Assembly (NCBI RefSeq): GCF_006715635.1
Contig: NZ_VFNP01000002.1
Location: 992,001 to 1,056,000 of the forward strand
Direction: 5' to 3'
DNA from: Streptomyces sp. SLBN-118
GTDB lineage: Bacteria; Actinomycetota; Actinomycetes; Streptomycetales; Streptomycetaceae
DNA: 64,000 bases
The position numbers were made by a program, and so were the translations under genes. The notes beneath the pieces were generated by a model. It worked only from the letters and a program-made list of their open reading frames with translations, ran no database searches and was not told the origin of the DNA. Of this stretch, positions 16,160-25,438 are shown piece by piece. The stretch's first letter is position 1, and the number at the start of each line of letters is the position of its first letter.

Positions 16160-17329
16160 TTACGCGAGTTCCGTCACCGTCCCCGCGCCCACCGTGCGGC
16201 CACCCTCGCGGATCGCGAAGCCGAGGCCCGGCTCCAGAGGGATGTCACGGCCCAGTTCGACGGTCATCATGACCGTGTCGCCGGGCCGGGCGACCGCCGC
16301 GGCGCCGAGGTCGATGTCGCCGACGACGTCTGCCGTCCGGATGTAGAACTGCGGGCGGTAGCCGGTGGAGACCGGTGTCGTACGGCCGCCCTCGCGGGCG
16401 GACAGAACGTACACCTGCGCGGTGAAGCGCCGGCTCGGCACGACGCTGCCGGGCGCCGCCACCACATGGCCGCGGCGGACAGCGTCGCGCGCCATGCCGC
16501 GCAGCAGCAGGGCGACGTTGTCACCGGCCTCCGCGGACTCCATCGGCTTGCCGAAGGTCTCCAGACCCGTGACGACCGTCTCGGTGTCGGCGCCGAGAAC
16601 CTGGACACGGTCGCCGACGCGGACCGTGCCCCGCTCGACGGCGCCGGTGACGACCGTGCCGCGCCCGGTGATGGTGAGTACGTTCTCCACCGGGAGCAGG
16701 AACGGCGCGTCCGTGTACCTGACGGGCATCGGCACATAGGTGTCGACGGCGTCGAGCAGCGCGTCGACGGCGGCCGTCCAGCGTGGGTCGCCCTCCAGCG
16801 CCCTGAGTCCGGAGACCCGTACCACCGGCGCCGCGTCGCCGCCGTACCCATGGGCCGTCAGCAGCTCGCGGACCTCCAGCTCCACCAGGTCGGTGAGCTC
16901 GTCGTCGCCCGCGTCCGCCTTGTTGAGGGCGACGACGATGTGGTCGACGCCCACCTGACGGGCGAGCAGGACGTGCTCCGCGGTCTGCGGCATGACCCCG
17001 TCGAGCGCCGAGACGACAAGGATCGCCCCGTCCAGTTGCGCGGCTCCGGTGACCATGTTCTTGACGTAGTCGGCATGGCCCGGCATGTCCACGTGCGCGT
17101 AGTGCCTGGTGTCGGTCTCGTACTCGACGTGCGCGATGTTGATGGTGATGCCGCGCTGGGCCTCTTCGGGCGCCCGGTCGATCCGGTCGAACGGCACGAA
17201 GGTGCCGGTCCCGCGCTCGCTGAGGACCTTGGTGATGGCGGCGGTGAGTGTGGTCTTGCCGTGGTCGACGTGGCCCATGGTGCCGATGTTGAGGTGCGGC
17301 TTGGTGCGCACGTATGCCGTCTTGGACAT
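16160..17329 (-). CDS. tuf3: Divergent elongation factor Tu (third-type EF-Tu)
   Basis: The 389-aa EF-Tu has all G motifs: GHVDHGKT (19-26), DMPGH (81-85, normally DCPGH) and NKAD (136-139, normally NKCD), with the catalytic histidine at 85. Domains 2 and 3 are complete. The substitutions and scattered divergence fit the streptomycete Tuf3 type rather than the main str-operon EF-Tu; Tuf3 is known to be expressed at low level and linked to the stringent response. ATG 17329 follows GAGGAA. It is not near fusA or rpsL, as expected for tuf3. The 298-nt upstream gap (17330-17627) should carry its promoter but offers no obvious boxes. Confidence 0.9.
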   Translation of the reverse strand: MSKTAYVRTKPHLNIGTMGHVDHGKTTLTAAITKVLSERGTGTFVPFDRIDRAPEEAQRGITINIAHVEYETDTRHYAHVDMPGHADYVKNMVTGAAQLDGAILVVSALDGVMPQTAEHVLLARQVGVDHIVVALNKADAGDDELTDLVELEVRELLTAHGYGGDAAPVVRVSGLRALEGDPRWTAAVDALLDAVDTYVPMPVRYTDAPFLLPVENVLTITGRGTVVTGAVERGTVRVGDRVQVLGADTETVVTGLETFGKPMESAEAGDNVALLLRGMARDAVRRGHVVAAPGSVVPSRRFTAQVYVLSAREGGRTTPVSTGYRPQFYIRTADVVGDIDLGAAAVARPGDTVMMTVELGRDIPLEPGLGFAIREGGRTVGAGTVTELA

Positions 17330-17627
17330 GACTGATTCCTCGGTTTCCTCGGAACTCGAAGCGTGATGGGACCCCTGGGCCTCGCCGACCCTCCCCCTGG
17401 GGGGTCCGCCGGTCGATCCGGGAAGGGTCAGCTTCGGGCGCCGTCGAGGGGCGCTGCGGCAGCGGCGGCTGCGGGGAATGCGGCAGCCTTCGGCGCGTCC
17501 GCGACTGCGGACGGCGATGCGAGGAAGGCGTACCGGAACATGTCGACGATGATCGCTCAGGGCGCTTCGCCGCGTCGAATGGTTTTCCCTGCGCGGGAGT
17601 TGTGCCGGGAGTTCAGAGTTCAGCAGC

Positions 17628-18347
17628 TCACAGGTTCTTGAGTGCTTCACGCACGGACAGCGGCGCCAGCCGGTCCCGGTGCCGCTCGACGAAGTGGCGT
17701 ACCGCGTCCGGATCGGTCTTGCCGTACTCGCGCAGGCACCAGCCGATCGCCTTGCGGATGAAGAAGTCCGAGTGGTCGGCGCGGCGCAGGCAGTAGGCGA
17801 AGAGCCGTTCGGTGTCGGTCGCGTCCTTGTAGCGGAGCTGATGCAGCAGCGCCGTGCGCACGACCCACAGATCGTCGTCCTCGATCCAGCGGTCCATGAC
17901 GGACTTCAGCCCGGGATCGGCGCTCACGAGCGGTCCGACGACATGTGAGGCGAGCGCGTCGACGGTGTCCCACCAGGAGACGGTGACGACGAGATGACGT
18001 ACGACGGGCAGAAAGCCGGAGGAGCAGCGCTTCACATGGCGGCGCAGATAGTCGACGGCGAAGTAGTGGTATTCGCGCTGGGGCAGCTCCCAGCAGCGCA
18101 GGGCGATCGCCGTGCAGTCGGCCTCGTCGGGGACCGCGGTTCCGTCCAGCACACTGCGGGAGAGGTCGCGGCGAGTGCCGGTACAGAGCCCGAGAAAGGG
18201 CGCGATGCCCTTCATGTACGCGGCGGCCGACTCGGCCCTCCCCGCGTCGGCGCCGGTCGGATACACGGCGGTGAGGCGCGCGAGCACAGTGTCGGCGAGA
18301 TCGCTGCGAGGGAAGACGGGCGGTTCGACCGGGGTCATGCCGCTCAC
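17628..18347 (-). CDS. DNA alkylation repair protein (AlkD-like HEAT repeats)
   Basis: The 239-aa all-helical protein has the AlkD-type pattern: [14 protein letters not shown], an [17 protein letters not shown] helix, [17 protein letters not shown] containing the conserved Trp-Asp, and [22 protein letters not shown] near the end. AlkD-like glycosylases remove bulky alkylated bases using HEAT-like repeats. The GTG at 18347 and an ATG at 18338 are both possible starts, and neither has a good Shine-Dalgarno. It is divergent from the TVP38 gene, so promoters share about 40-50 nt. Confidence 0.85.
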   Translation of the reverse strand: MSGMTPVEPPVFPRSDLADTVLARLTAVYPTGADAGRAESAAAYMKGIAPFLGLCTGTRRDLSRSVLDGTAVPDEADCTAIALRCWELPQREYHYFAVDYLRRHVKRCSSGFLPVVRHLVVTVSWWDTVDALASHVVGPLVSADPGLKSVMDRWIEDDDLWVVRTALLHQLRYKDATDTERLFAYCLRRADHSDFFIRKAIGWCLREYGKTDPDAVRHFVERHRDRLAPLSVREALKNL

Positions 18348-18386
18348 ATTACGGCGATCACATCCCGTGTCGGCTACTCTCCCCGG

Positions 18387-19091
18387 ATGCTCGACCCCGT
18401 CCCCCGCCCCGCATCGGGCCTCGCCGTGCGCTGCACGAGGGCACTGCTCTCACCGTGGTCGCGGCTGTCGCTTCTCGTGGCGATGCTGGCCGCCGCCGCG
18501 GTGACGGTCGTGTTGTACGAGCCGCAGCGGCTGCTCTCTGCGGGCTGGCCGCCGCAGCTGAGCGGAGCCGCGGCCGTGGTGCTGTTCGGCGTCGCGTACG
18601 GGGCGTGCACCGCGGCCTTCGTGCCGCGCCCGCTGCTCAACCTGGCGGCGGGCACGCTCTTCGGCTCACAGGCGGGGTTTGTCTCGGCGCTCGCCGGGAC
18701 GGTGCTGGGTGCGGGTATCTCGTTCGCGCTGGGGCGGCTGCTCGGGCAGGACGCGCTGCGGCCGCTGCTGCGGGGGCGCTGGCTGATGGCGGCCGACACC
18801 CAGCTGAGCAGGCACGGCTTCCGCTCGATGCTGGCGCTGCGCCTCTTCCCCGGCGTGCCGTTCGCCGCGGCGAACTACTGCGCCGCCGTCTCCCGCATGG
18901 GCTATGTCCCCTTCCTGCTGGCGACGGCGCTCGGCTCGATCCCGAACACGGCGGCGTATGTGGTCGCGGGCAGCAGGGCCGGCTCGCCGACGTCCCCGGC
19001 GTTCGTGGTCGCGATGGGTTTCATCGTGGTGACGGGGCTGGCCGCGGCCTGGATCGCCTGGTGCAAACGGCACCGGCTGCGGGAGCGCTAG
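18387..19091 (+). CDS. TVP38/TMEM64 (VTT-domain) membrane protein
   Basis: The 234-aa protein has about six membrane helices. The VTT core includes VPRPLLNLAAGTLFG, GTVLGAGISFALGRLLG and LRLFPGVPFAAANYCAAVSRMGYVPFLLAT. ATG 18387 is the first reasonable start. VTT proteins include DedA and eukaryotic lipid scramblases; here it directly precedes uppP (180-nt gap, same strand). A role with polyprenyl or glycerophospholipid carriers is inference. Confidence 0.85.
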   Translation: MLDPVPRPASGLAVRCTRALLSPWSRLSLLVAMLAAAAVTVVLYEPQRLLSAGWPPQLSGAAAVVLFGVAYGACTAAFVPRPLLNLAAGTLFGSQAGFVSALAGTVLGAGISFALGRLLGQDALRPLLRGRWLMAADTQLSRHGFRSMLALRLFPGVPFAAANYCAAVSRMGYVPFLLATALGSIPNTAAYVVAGSRAGSPTSPAFVVAMGFIVVTGLAAAWIAWCKRHRLRER

Positions 19092-19270
19092 GTGTATTGA
19101 CCTGTGAGGTTGGGGACGCGGCTGGCGGGTGGTTTGCCTGCGAGCGCGGCTGACAGGGGCTGCGGGATGTGCGCCAATCGGGGGACGCTACGCTTCCTGG
19201 GACCTGGCGCATGATCGGGAACGCTACGCGCCGTCAGACCGTGATCATTTCTTGGGTGGCGTAGTTTTCG

Positions 19271-20146
19271 ATGTCTTGGTTCGAATCATTCATCCTCGGG
19301 CTCGTCCAGGGGCTGACCGAGTTCCTGCCGATCTCCTCCAGCGCGCACCTGCGGCTCACCGCCGCATTCGCCGGCTGGGAGGACCCGGGCGCCGCCTTCA
19401 CCGCGATCACCCAGATCGGCACCGAGACGGCCGTCCTCATCTACTTCCGCAAGGACATCGCACGCATCGTCTCCGCCTGGTTCCGTTCCCTGACGAACAA
19501 GGAGCTGCGCAGTGACCACGACGCCCAGATGGGCTGGCTGGTCATCGTGGGCTCGATCCCGATCGGTGTGCTCGGCGTCACGTTCAAGGACCAGATCGAG
19601 GGACCGTTCCGAGATCTGCGGCTGATCGCCACAACCCTGATCGTGATGGGCATAGTCCTCGGCATCGCCGACCGTCTTGCCGCCCGTGACGAGGATGGCG
19701 GCAAGCACCGGGCCGTCAAGCAGCGCAAGACGCTGAAGGAGCTGGGTGTCAGGGACGGTCTGATCTACGGTGCCTGCCAGGCGATGGCCCTGATTCCGGG
19801 CGTCTCGCGCTCGGGCGCGACCATCAGCGGTGGTCTGCTGATGGGCTACACGCGTGAGGCGGCGGCTCGCTACTCGTTCCTGCTGGCCATCCCGGCCGTG
19901 CTGGCCTCGGGCGTCTTCGAGCTGAAGGACGCGAGCGGGGGCGGGCATGTGGACTGGCCGCAGACCTTCTTCGCCACGATCATCGCCTTCGCCGTGGGCT
20001 ACGCGGTGATCGCCTGGTTCATGAAGTTCATCACTACGAAGAGCTTCATGCCCTTCGTGATCTACCGCATCCTGCTGGGAATCCTGCTGTTCATCCTGGT
20101 CGGAACGGATGCACTGAGCCCGCACGCGGGTGAGTCGGCCGGCTGA
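19271..20146 (+). CDS. uppP: Undecaprenyl-diphosphatase
   Basis: The 291-aa BacA-family membrane enzyme has the two catalytic motifs: LTEFLPISSSAHL (15-27) and GVSRSGATISGGLLMG. It dephosphorylates undecaprenyl diphosphate at the outer face of the cytoplasmic membrane to recycle the lipid carrier for peptidoglycan, and confers bacitracin tolerance. The position right after a VTT-domain protein suggests a carrier-recycling pair. The start at 19271 matches the canonical first helix. Confidence 0.93.
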   Translation: MSWFESFILGLVQGLTEFLPISSSAHLRLTAAFAGWEDPGAAFTAITQIGTETAVLIYFRKDIARIVSAWFRSLTNKELRSDHDAQMGWLVIVGSIPIGVLGVTFKDQIEGPFRDLRLIATTLIVMGIVLGIADRLAARDEDGGKHRAVKQRKTLKELGVRDGLIYGACQAMALIPGVSRSGATISGGLLMGYTREAAARYSFLLAIPAVLASGVFELKDASGGGHVDWPQTFFATIIAFAVGYAVIAWFMKFITTKSFMPFVIYRILLGILLFILVGTDALSPHAGESAG

Positions 20147-20199
20147 GGCCCGTAGCCGCGGGGCTGACGGCTGTCGTACCCAGGCCTTAGCCTGTCCGC

Positions 20200-20379
20200 A
20201 TGTCCCCCTTGTCCCGCGAGTCAGAAACCGCGTTGTCCGCCGCCGAGCTCAATGCCCGGATCCGAGAGCTGTGGGCGGACGGCGAGCTGCCCGACGACCG
20301 CCGCCCGGAGTACGAGGCGCTGGTGGTGGAGTGGGCCGCGGCCGCGCTCGTGGACGTGGACGTGGAGCACGCCGCCTGA
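20200..20379 (+). CDS. Small conserved-looking protein of unknown function
   Basis: A 59-aa frame opens at ATG 20200 and ends in TGA 20377-20379. The sequence is highly charged and helical, with the segment AAELNARIRELWADGELP and an acidic end VDVDVEHAA. Third-position GC is very high and no other frame is plausible here, so I take it as a real small gene. There are no cysteines, signal or membrane segment. It lies 53 nt after uppP on the same strand and 63 nt before the methyltransferase. I do not recognise a family. Confidence 0.6.
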   Translation: MSPLSRESETALSAAELNARIRELWADGELPDDRRPEYEALVVEWAAAALVDVDVEHAA

Positions 20380-20442
20380 GCGCAGGGCGGGCGGGCCGGG
20401 AGCGCTCGGCGTGATCGTGGGCTCGGCTAGCCTGAGTGCACG

Positions 20443-21600
20443 ATGAACCGTTTGACCACGTCATGGGGCGGCTTCGAGCTCGCCCGCTTCCCCGAGGACC
20501 CCCGCGACCCCCTCCGCGCCTGGGACGCCGCCGACGAGTACCTCCTGCGCCAGCTCAAGGGAATCGACGACGCCCCTTCCACGGACCTGAACGGCACGCT
20601 GGTCGTCGTCGGGGACCGCTGGGGTGCCCTCGCCACCTCGCTCGCGGCCCACCGGCCCGTACAGATCACGGACTCCTTCCTCGGCCAGGAGGCAACCCGG
20701 GCGAATCTGGCCCGCAACGGCATCGAGGTGGACTCGGTACGCCTCCAGTCGGTCAGGGACCTGCCGCCGGAGCGGATCGACGCACTGCTGATCCGGGTGC
20801 CCAAGAGCCTCGCCCTGCTGGAGGACCAGCTGCACCGCCTTGCGCCCGCTGTGCACGCGGACACGGTCGTCGTGGGCGCCGGGATGGTCAGCGAGATCCA
20901 CACGTCGACGCTGAAGCTGTTCGAGCGGATCCTCGGTCCGACCAGGACCTCGCTCGCGGTGAAGAAGGCGCGGCTCATTTTCTGTACGCCCGACCACAGA
21001 CTGGCCCGTACCCCGAGCCCCTGGCCGCTGCGCTATGCGCTGCCCGCCGATGTGGGCGTCCTCGCGGGCCGGACCGTCACCAATCACGCGGGCATCTTCT
21101 GCGCCGAGCGCCTCGACATCGGCACCCGGTTCTTTCTGCGGAGCCTGCCGGAGCTGCACGGTCCTCAGCGGGTCGTCGATCTGGGCTGCGGCAACGGCGT
21201 GGTCGGCACGGCGGCCGCGCTGGCCAATCCGGCGGCTTCGCTCACCTTTGTCGACGAGTCGTTCTCGGCGGTCGCCTCGGCCGAGGCGACGTACCGCGAG
21301 AACGTCCCGTCGGACGCGAAGGCGGAGTTCCTGGTCGGCGACGGTCTGTCAGGTGTGCCGGACGCGTCCGTCGATCTGGTGCTGAACAATCCACCGTTCC
21401 ACTCGCACCGGGCGACGACGGACACGGCCGCCCGCCGGATGTTCGGCGGGGCGCGCCGTGCCCTGCGGCCCGGCGGCGAGCTCTGGGTCGTTGGAAACCG
21501 CCACCTCGGCTATCACGTGAGGCTGCGCCGTCTCTTCGGGAACTGCGAAGTCGTCTCCAGTGACCCGAAGTTCGTGGTGCTGCGGGCCGTCAGCCGGTAG
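20443..21600 (+). CDS. RsmC/RlmG-type rRNA guanine-N2 methyltransferase-like protein
   Basis: The 385-aa protein consists of two Rossmann halves, as in RsmC/RlmG. The N-terminal half (1-190) is degenerate. The C-terminal half carries motif I DLGCGNGVVG and the catalytic NNPPFHS motif (about 309-315) for N2 methylation of guanine. It probably methylates 23S or 16S rRNA using SAM; the exact base cannot be told. It converges on the flavin reductase gene with a 15-nt gap. Confidence 0.82.
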   Translation: MNRLTTSWGGFELARFPEDPRDPLRAWDAADEYLLRQLKGIDDAPSTDLNGTLVVVGDRWGALATSLAAHRPVQITDSFLGQEATRANLARNGIEVDSVRLQSVRDLPPERIDALLIRVPKSLALLEDQLHRLAPAVHADTVVVGAGMVSEIHTSTLKLFERILGPTRTSLAVKKARLIFCTPDHRLARTPSPWPLRYALPADVGVLAGRTVTNHAGIFCAERLDIGTRFFLRSLPELHGPQRVVDLGCGNGVVGTAAALANPAASLTFVDESFSAVASAEATYRENVPSDAKAEFLVGDGLSGVPDASVDLVLNNPPFHSHRATTDTAARRMFGGARRALRPGGELWVVGNRHLGYHVRLRRLFGNCEVVSSDPKFVVLRAVSR

Positions 21601-21615
21601 CCGCCGCGGTCATTT

Positions 21616-22239
21616 TCAGCGGCCCAGGCCGTCGGCGCCGTCCTGCCACTCGGCGTACGGGACACGGGAGATCTCGCGTACGCCTCCGAGCGTGGCCCAT
21701 TCGTCCTTGCCCAGCCGGGTGAGCGGCGCCAGCTTCGTCACCTCGGGGTGCCCGCTCGCCATGACGTCACGGCTGACCGCGGCATGGACGACGCGGCCGA
21801 AGACGACCGTCGAGTCGCCGAGCCGTACGGTGCTGTGCAGTTCGCATTCCAGAGCCACCGGGGAGGCCGCGACCCGTGGAGGCTTCACGCGCAGACTCGT
21901 CTCGCGGGCGATGCCCACCGCGTCGAACTCGCTGGTGCCACGTGGAAAGTCGGTGGCGGTGGCGTTGATCTGCTCGAAGAGCGGCTCGGGCGCGAAGTTG
22001 ACCACGAAGTCCCCGGTGTCCTCGACATTGCGCAGCGAGTCCTTGCGGCCGACCGAGGTGAACTGCACAACGGGTGGAGCCACGCACGAGATCGTGAAGA
22101 AGGAGTGCGGGGCGAGATTGTCCGTGCCGTCGGCCGATGTGGTGGAGACCCAGGCGATGGGCCTCGGGACAACGGTGGCTGTCAGCAACCGGTAGAAGGC
22201 CTCGGCGTCGCACTGGGCCGGGTCGTAGTCGATGCGCAT
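21616..22239 (-). CDS. Flavin reductase-like FMN-binding protein (DIM6/NTAB family)
   Basis: The 207-aa split-barrel protein has the family pattern VVPRPIAWVSTTSADGTDNLAPHSFF, VVQFTSVGRKDSLRNVEDTGDFVVNFA and CELHSTVRLGDSTVVFGRVV. It binds FMN and may reduce it with NAD(P)H for a monooxygenase or act as an oxidoreductase itself. ATG 22239 gives the typical MRIDYDPAQ start. It is divergent from the SnoaL-like gene at 22369, about 130 nt away. Confidence 0.85.
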   Translation of the reverse strand: MRIDYDPAQCDAEAFYRLLTATVVPRPIAWVSTTSADGTDNLAPHSFFTISCVAPPVVQFTSVGRKDSLRNVEDTGDFVVNFAPEPLFEQINATATDFPRGTSEFDAVGIARETSLRVKPPRVAASPVALECELHSTVRLGDSTVVFGRVVHAAVSRDVMASGHPEVTKLAPLTRLGKDEWATLGGVREISRVPYAEWQDGADGLGR

Positions 22240-22368
22240 GAGGGCAGTATGGCCCCGGAACGCGGAAGGCACGGAGATCGACCGTTTGCCGAACAAGAGC
22301 GGGTGAAGAGCGGGTGACCGGTGTGCACAGCTCTTGGCCTTGAGCCTTCTCTGCCCGAAACTGACCCG

Positions 22369-22827
22369 ATGACGCAGCGCGTGGATCTCGCGACGGTGAT
22401 GGACCGGCTGGCCATCGACGAACTGATCACCAGTTATGCGGTGGCGGTGGACGATTCCGACTGGCACGCCTACCGGGCGCTGTTCGCCCGCGAAGGGCGC
22501 GCGGACTACCGCAGCTCGGGCGGCATCGAGGGGCCGGCCGCCGAAGTCGCCGACTGGATGGCGGAGGCGATGCGTCTGTTCCCGGTACGCCAGCATCTCA
22601 TCGTCAACCGGCGGCTGCACATTCAGGACCTGGGCGGCTACCCGGGCGACCGTGCCGAGGTGCAGGCCGACTATGTGAACCCGATGCGTCTGGAGTCGGG
22701 GGACGACTTCGTCTCCGGCGGGCGTTACACCTTCGGCCTGCTGCGTACGGACGCCGGCTGGCGGCTGCACACGGTGGTGATCCACGAGAAGTGGCGGCGT
22801 GCTCCGGAAGCGCTTGGCGGCGCCTGA
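22369..22827 (+). CDS. SnoaL-like (NTF2 fold) protein
   Basis: The 152-aa alpha+beta barrel begins with DRLAIDELITSYAVAVDDSDWHAYRALFA, the helix of SnoaL-like dehydratase/cyclase/hydroxylase proteins, and has a later RRLHIQDLGG strand and GWRLHTVVIHEKWRR end. ATG 22369 is chosen over upstream extension. The substrate is unknown. It is complete and stand-alone. Confidence 0.8.
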   Translation: MTQRVDLATVMDRLAIDELITSYAVAVDDSDWHAYRALFAREGRADYRSSGGIEGPAAEVADWMAEAMRLFPVRQHLIVNRRLHIQDLGGYPGDRAEVQADYVNPMRLESGDDFVSGGRYTFGLLRTDAGWRLHTVVIHEKWRRAPEALGGA

Positions 22828-22961
22828 CGCCTCCAAGGCGGTGTCGTCAAAGTCCCGTCTGCCCCCTGGCGCCCAGGGCCCACTGTTCTTGCAGGTCCCG
22901 CACGCGCACACTGGAGATGACACCGCTCGCGGTCACTGCGAGCCGGACGAGGAGGCGCAGT

Positions 22962-24578
22962 ATGCGGATTCCGGTCGGCCGGCCCGGCTGGGCTCGCGCG
23001 CGGCAGTTCGCTGTGTCGTCGCGCGGGCGTGCCGTCGCCGCGGTGGCCGCCGGTGCGCTGCCCGCGCTGGCCTTTCCCGAACCCTCGCTGTGGTGGTTCG
23101 CGTATGTCTCGCTGGTGCCGTGGATGCTGCTGGTCCGGGGCGCGCCGACGGGCCGTCGGGCGGCGGTCGAGGGCTGGCTGGGCGGCATCGGCTTCATGAT
23201 CGCCGTGCATCACTGGCTGATCCCGAGCCTGCATGTCTTCATCGTGCTGATCGCGGCGCTGCTCGGGCTGCTCTGGGCGCCCTGGGGGTGGCTGGTGTGG
23301 TCGCTGCTCTCCGGCAGGCGGAGGCGTGCGCGGGCTGCCTCGGCTGTGGCGGTGGTGCCTTCGGGCTGGCTGATGATCGAACTGGTCCGCTCGTGGGAGG
23401 GGTTGGGCGGACCCTGGGGGTTGCTGGGGGCGAGCCAGTGGCAGGTCTCCCCCGCTCTGCGGCTGGCGTCAGTGGGTGGCGTCTGGCTGGTGAGCCTGCT
23501 CGTGGTGGCGGTGAACACCGCCGTGACGGTGCTGATCGCGGTGCCTCGCGCCCGGACTGCCGCGGTGGGCGGCGGGGTCCTGTGTGCGCTCACCACGACC
23601 GCGGTGTGGATCTGGCTGCCGCAGCCGGAGCCGTCGGGGCATGCCCGTGTCGCGGTCGTGCAGCCGGGCGTCGTCGACGGTGTCGACAGCGTGGAGCGGC
23701 GCTTCGCACGCAGTGAGGAGCTGACCCGCCAACTGGCCGGACAGGACATCGATCTGGTGGTCTGGGGTGAGAGCAGCGTCGGCGCGGATCTGCGTGAACG
23801 CCCCGATCTGGCGGCCCGTACGGCGGTGCTCTCGCGCACTGTCGGCGCGGAGCTCCTGGTCAATGTGGACGCCCGGAGCGAGGACGCCGACGGCCGGGCG
23901 GGGATCTTCAAGAGCTCGGTCCTGGTGGGCCCGCAGGGTCCGACCGGGGACCGCTACGACAAGATGCGGCTTGTCCCCTTCGGTGAGTACATACCGGCGC
24001 GCGGGCTGCTCGGCTGGGCGACCTCGGTGGGCAGGGCTGCTGGCGAGGACCGGCTGCGCGGCGGCCGCCCTGTGGTGATGGTGCTGCCCGGCGAGGGCAG
24101 GGGCGGACTGCGTCTGGGGCCGCTGGTCTGCTTCGAGTCGGCGTTCCCCGACATGAGCAGGACGCTGACCCGGGACGGCGCGCAGCTGCTGATCGCGCAG
24201 TCGTCGACCTCGTCGTTCCAGGGCAGTTGGGCGCCCGAGCAGCATGCCTCGCTGGCGGCCCTGCGGGCTGCCGAGAGCGGCCGGCCGATGGTGCACGCCA
24301 CCCTCACCGGCGTCAGCGCGGTGTACGGACCCGACGGCAGCCGGGTCGGCCGCCTGCTCGGTACGGACAGCAGCACCGCCGCCGTCTACGACGTCCCGCT
24401 GGCCCGCGGCACCACCCCGTTCGTGAGGTTCGGCGACTGGCCGCTCTACGGAGCGCTGGCGGTCCTCGCCGCGCTCTGTGCCGCCGAGGGTGTGCGCTCG
24501 CTCAGGAGGCCTGCTCCAGAGCCCGCAGCACCACCTGTTCACACAGCTCATGAGTCCGAAGCGCGTCCTGGGCGCTGA
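22962..24578 (+). CDS. lnt: Apolipoprotein N-acyltransferase
   Basis: The 538-aa protein has about six N-terminal membrane helices and a periplasm-facing nitrilase domain. The Lnt triad is visible: Glu in VVWGESSVG, Lys in YDKMRLVPFGEY, Cys in LVCFESAFPD. It transfers an acyl chain to the N-terminal cysteine of lipoproteins. ATG 22962 follows AGGAGG. Its last 26 codons overlap the convergent Gfo/Idh/MocA gene by 77 nt, and the extreme C-terminus is low-complexity. Several lipoproteins in this window (25689, 27690, 32775) are potential substrates. Confidence 0.9.
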   Translation: MRIPVGRPGWARARQFAVSSRGRAVAAVAAGALPALAFPEPSLWWFAYVSLVPWMLLVRGAPTGRRAAVEGWLGGIGFMIAVHHWLIPSLHVFIVLIAALLGLLWAPWGWLVWSLLSGRRRRARAASAVAVVPSGWLMIELVRSWEGLGGPWGLLGASQWQVSPALRLASVGGVWLVSLLVVAVNTAVTVLIAVPRARTAAVGGGVLCALTTTAVWIWLPQPEPSGHARVAVVQPGVVDGVDSVERRFARSEELTRQLAGQDIDLVVWGESSVGADLRERPDLAARTAVLSRTVGAELLVNVDARSEDADGRAGIFKSSVLVGPQGPTGDRYDKMRLVPFGEYIPARGLLGWATSVGRAAGEDRLRGGRPVVMVLPGEGRGGLRLGPLVCFESAFPDMSRTLTRDGAQLLIAQSSTSSFQGSWAPEQHASLAALRAAESGRPMVHATLTGVSAVYGPDGSRVGRLLGTDSSTAAVYDVPLARGTTPFVRFGDWPLYGALAVLAALCAAEGVRSLRRPAPEPAAPPVHTAHESEARPGR

Positions 24579-25407
24579 GGAACTTCCCGGCGCGTACGGC
24601 GTCGATGAAGGCCAGCACGGACTGCTCGATACCGCGCTGGCGGGCCACCGGCACCCAGTCGCCCCGCCGTCGTACGCTCGGCTGCCCCTTGTGGTCGACG
24701 ACGTCCGCGAGATTGCGGACCTCGCGCTTGGTGTCCTGGCCCGACACCTCGAGGATCTCCTCGGTGGAGCCGCTCATGCGGTTCATCGTCCCGATGGCGG
24801 TGAACCCGTCGCCGGACAGCAGCAGTACGACATGGTGCATCAGCCCGTCGACGATCCGGGCCCGTACATCGGTGCGGTCGACCGGTCCGGGTGCCAGGAA
24901 GCGCAGGGTGTCGACGACATGGATGAAGTCGTCGAGAACGAGGGTGCGAGGATCCTCGGCGAGACCGACGCGGTTCTTCTGCATCAGGATCAGCTCGCGC
25001 GGGTGCTCCAGGCACTGGGCGTAGCCGGGCGCAAGACGGCGGTTGAACCCGACGGCCAGACTGGTTTCACGCTCTTCACCGAGGGTCACCAGCCGCTCGG
25101 ACTCGGCCAGTTCGTATGCGAGCGGCTTGTCGACATACGTCGCCACACCCGCTTCCAGCAGCCTCGTCACGATCTCGGTGTGCACGGCGGTCGGTGCGTG
25201 GACGAAGGCGGCGTCCATGCCCTGGGCGAGCAGCGAACCGAGGTCGGTGTGGCAGCGCTCGGCGGGGATGTGGTGGGCCGCTGCGATCCGCGCGAGGGTG
25301 GCGGGGGTCCGGGTCTGCAGATGCAGTTCGACCCCGGGGAGGGTGGTGAGCACGGGCAGATAGGCCTTCTGCGCGATGTCGCCGAGCCCGATGCAGCCGA
25401 CCTTCAC
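24502..25407 (-). CDS. Gfo/Idh/MocA-family oxidoreductase
   Basis: The 301-aa NAD(P)-dependent sugar dehydrogenase-like protein has N-terminal dinucleotide motif GCIGLGDIAQKAYLPVL, then ATYVDKPLAYELAE containing the EKP-type catalytic lysine (here DKP), and a C-terminal alpha/beta domain. GTG 25407 follows GGGAGG at 5 nt, so the longer upstream frame is rejected. The substrate is unknown. The 3' end overlaps lnt. Confidence 0.87.
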   Translation of the reverse strand: MKVGCIGLGDIAQKAYLPVLTTLPGVELHLQTRTPATLARIAAAHHIPAERCHTDLGSLLAQGMDAAFVHAPTAVHTEIVTRLLEAGVATYVDKPLAYELAESERLVTLGEERETSLAVGFNRRLAPGYAQCLEHPRELILMQKNRVGLAEDPRTLVLDDFIHVVDTLRFLAPGPVDRTDVRARIVDGLMHHVVLLLSGDGFTAIGTMNRMSGSTEEILEVSGQDTKREVRNLADVVDHKGQPSVRRRGDWVPVARQRGIEQSVLAFIDAVRAGKFLSAQDALRTHELCEQVVLRALEQAS

Positions 25408-25438
25408 AGGGGCCTCCCTTGGCGCTGTGCCGGTTGTC

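Noticed and set aside
15464..17335. 623-codon plus-strand frame over patatin and tuf3
   Set aside because: It spans two well-supported minus-strand genes and has no recognisable domain; Arg/Asp/Gly-rich composition marks it as a shadow.
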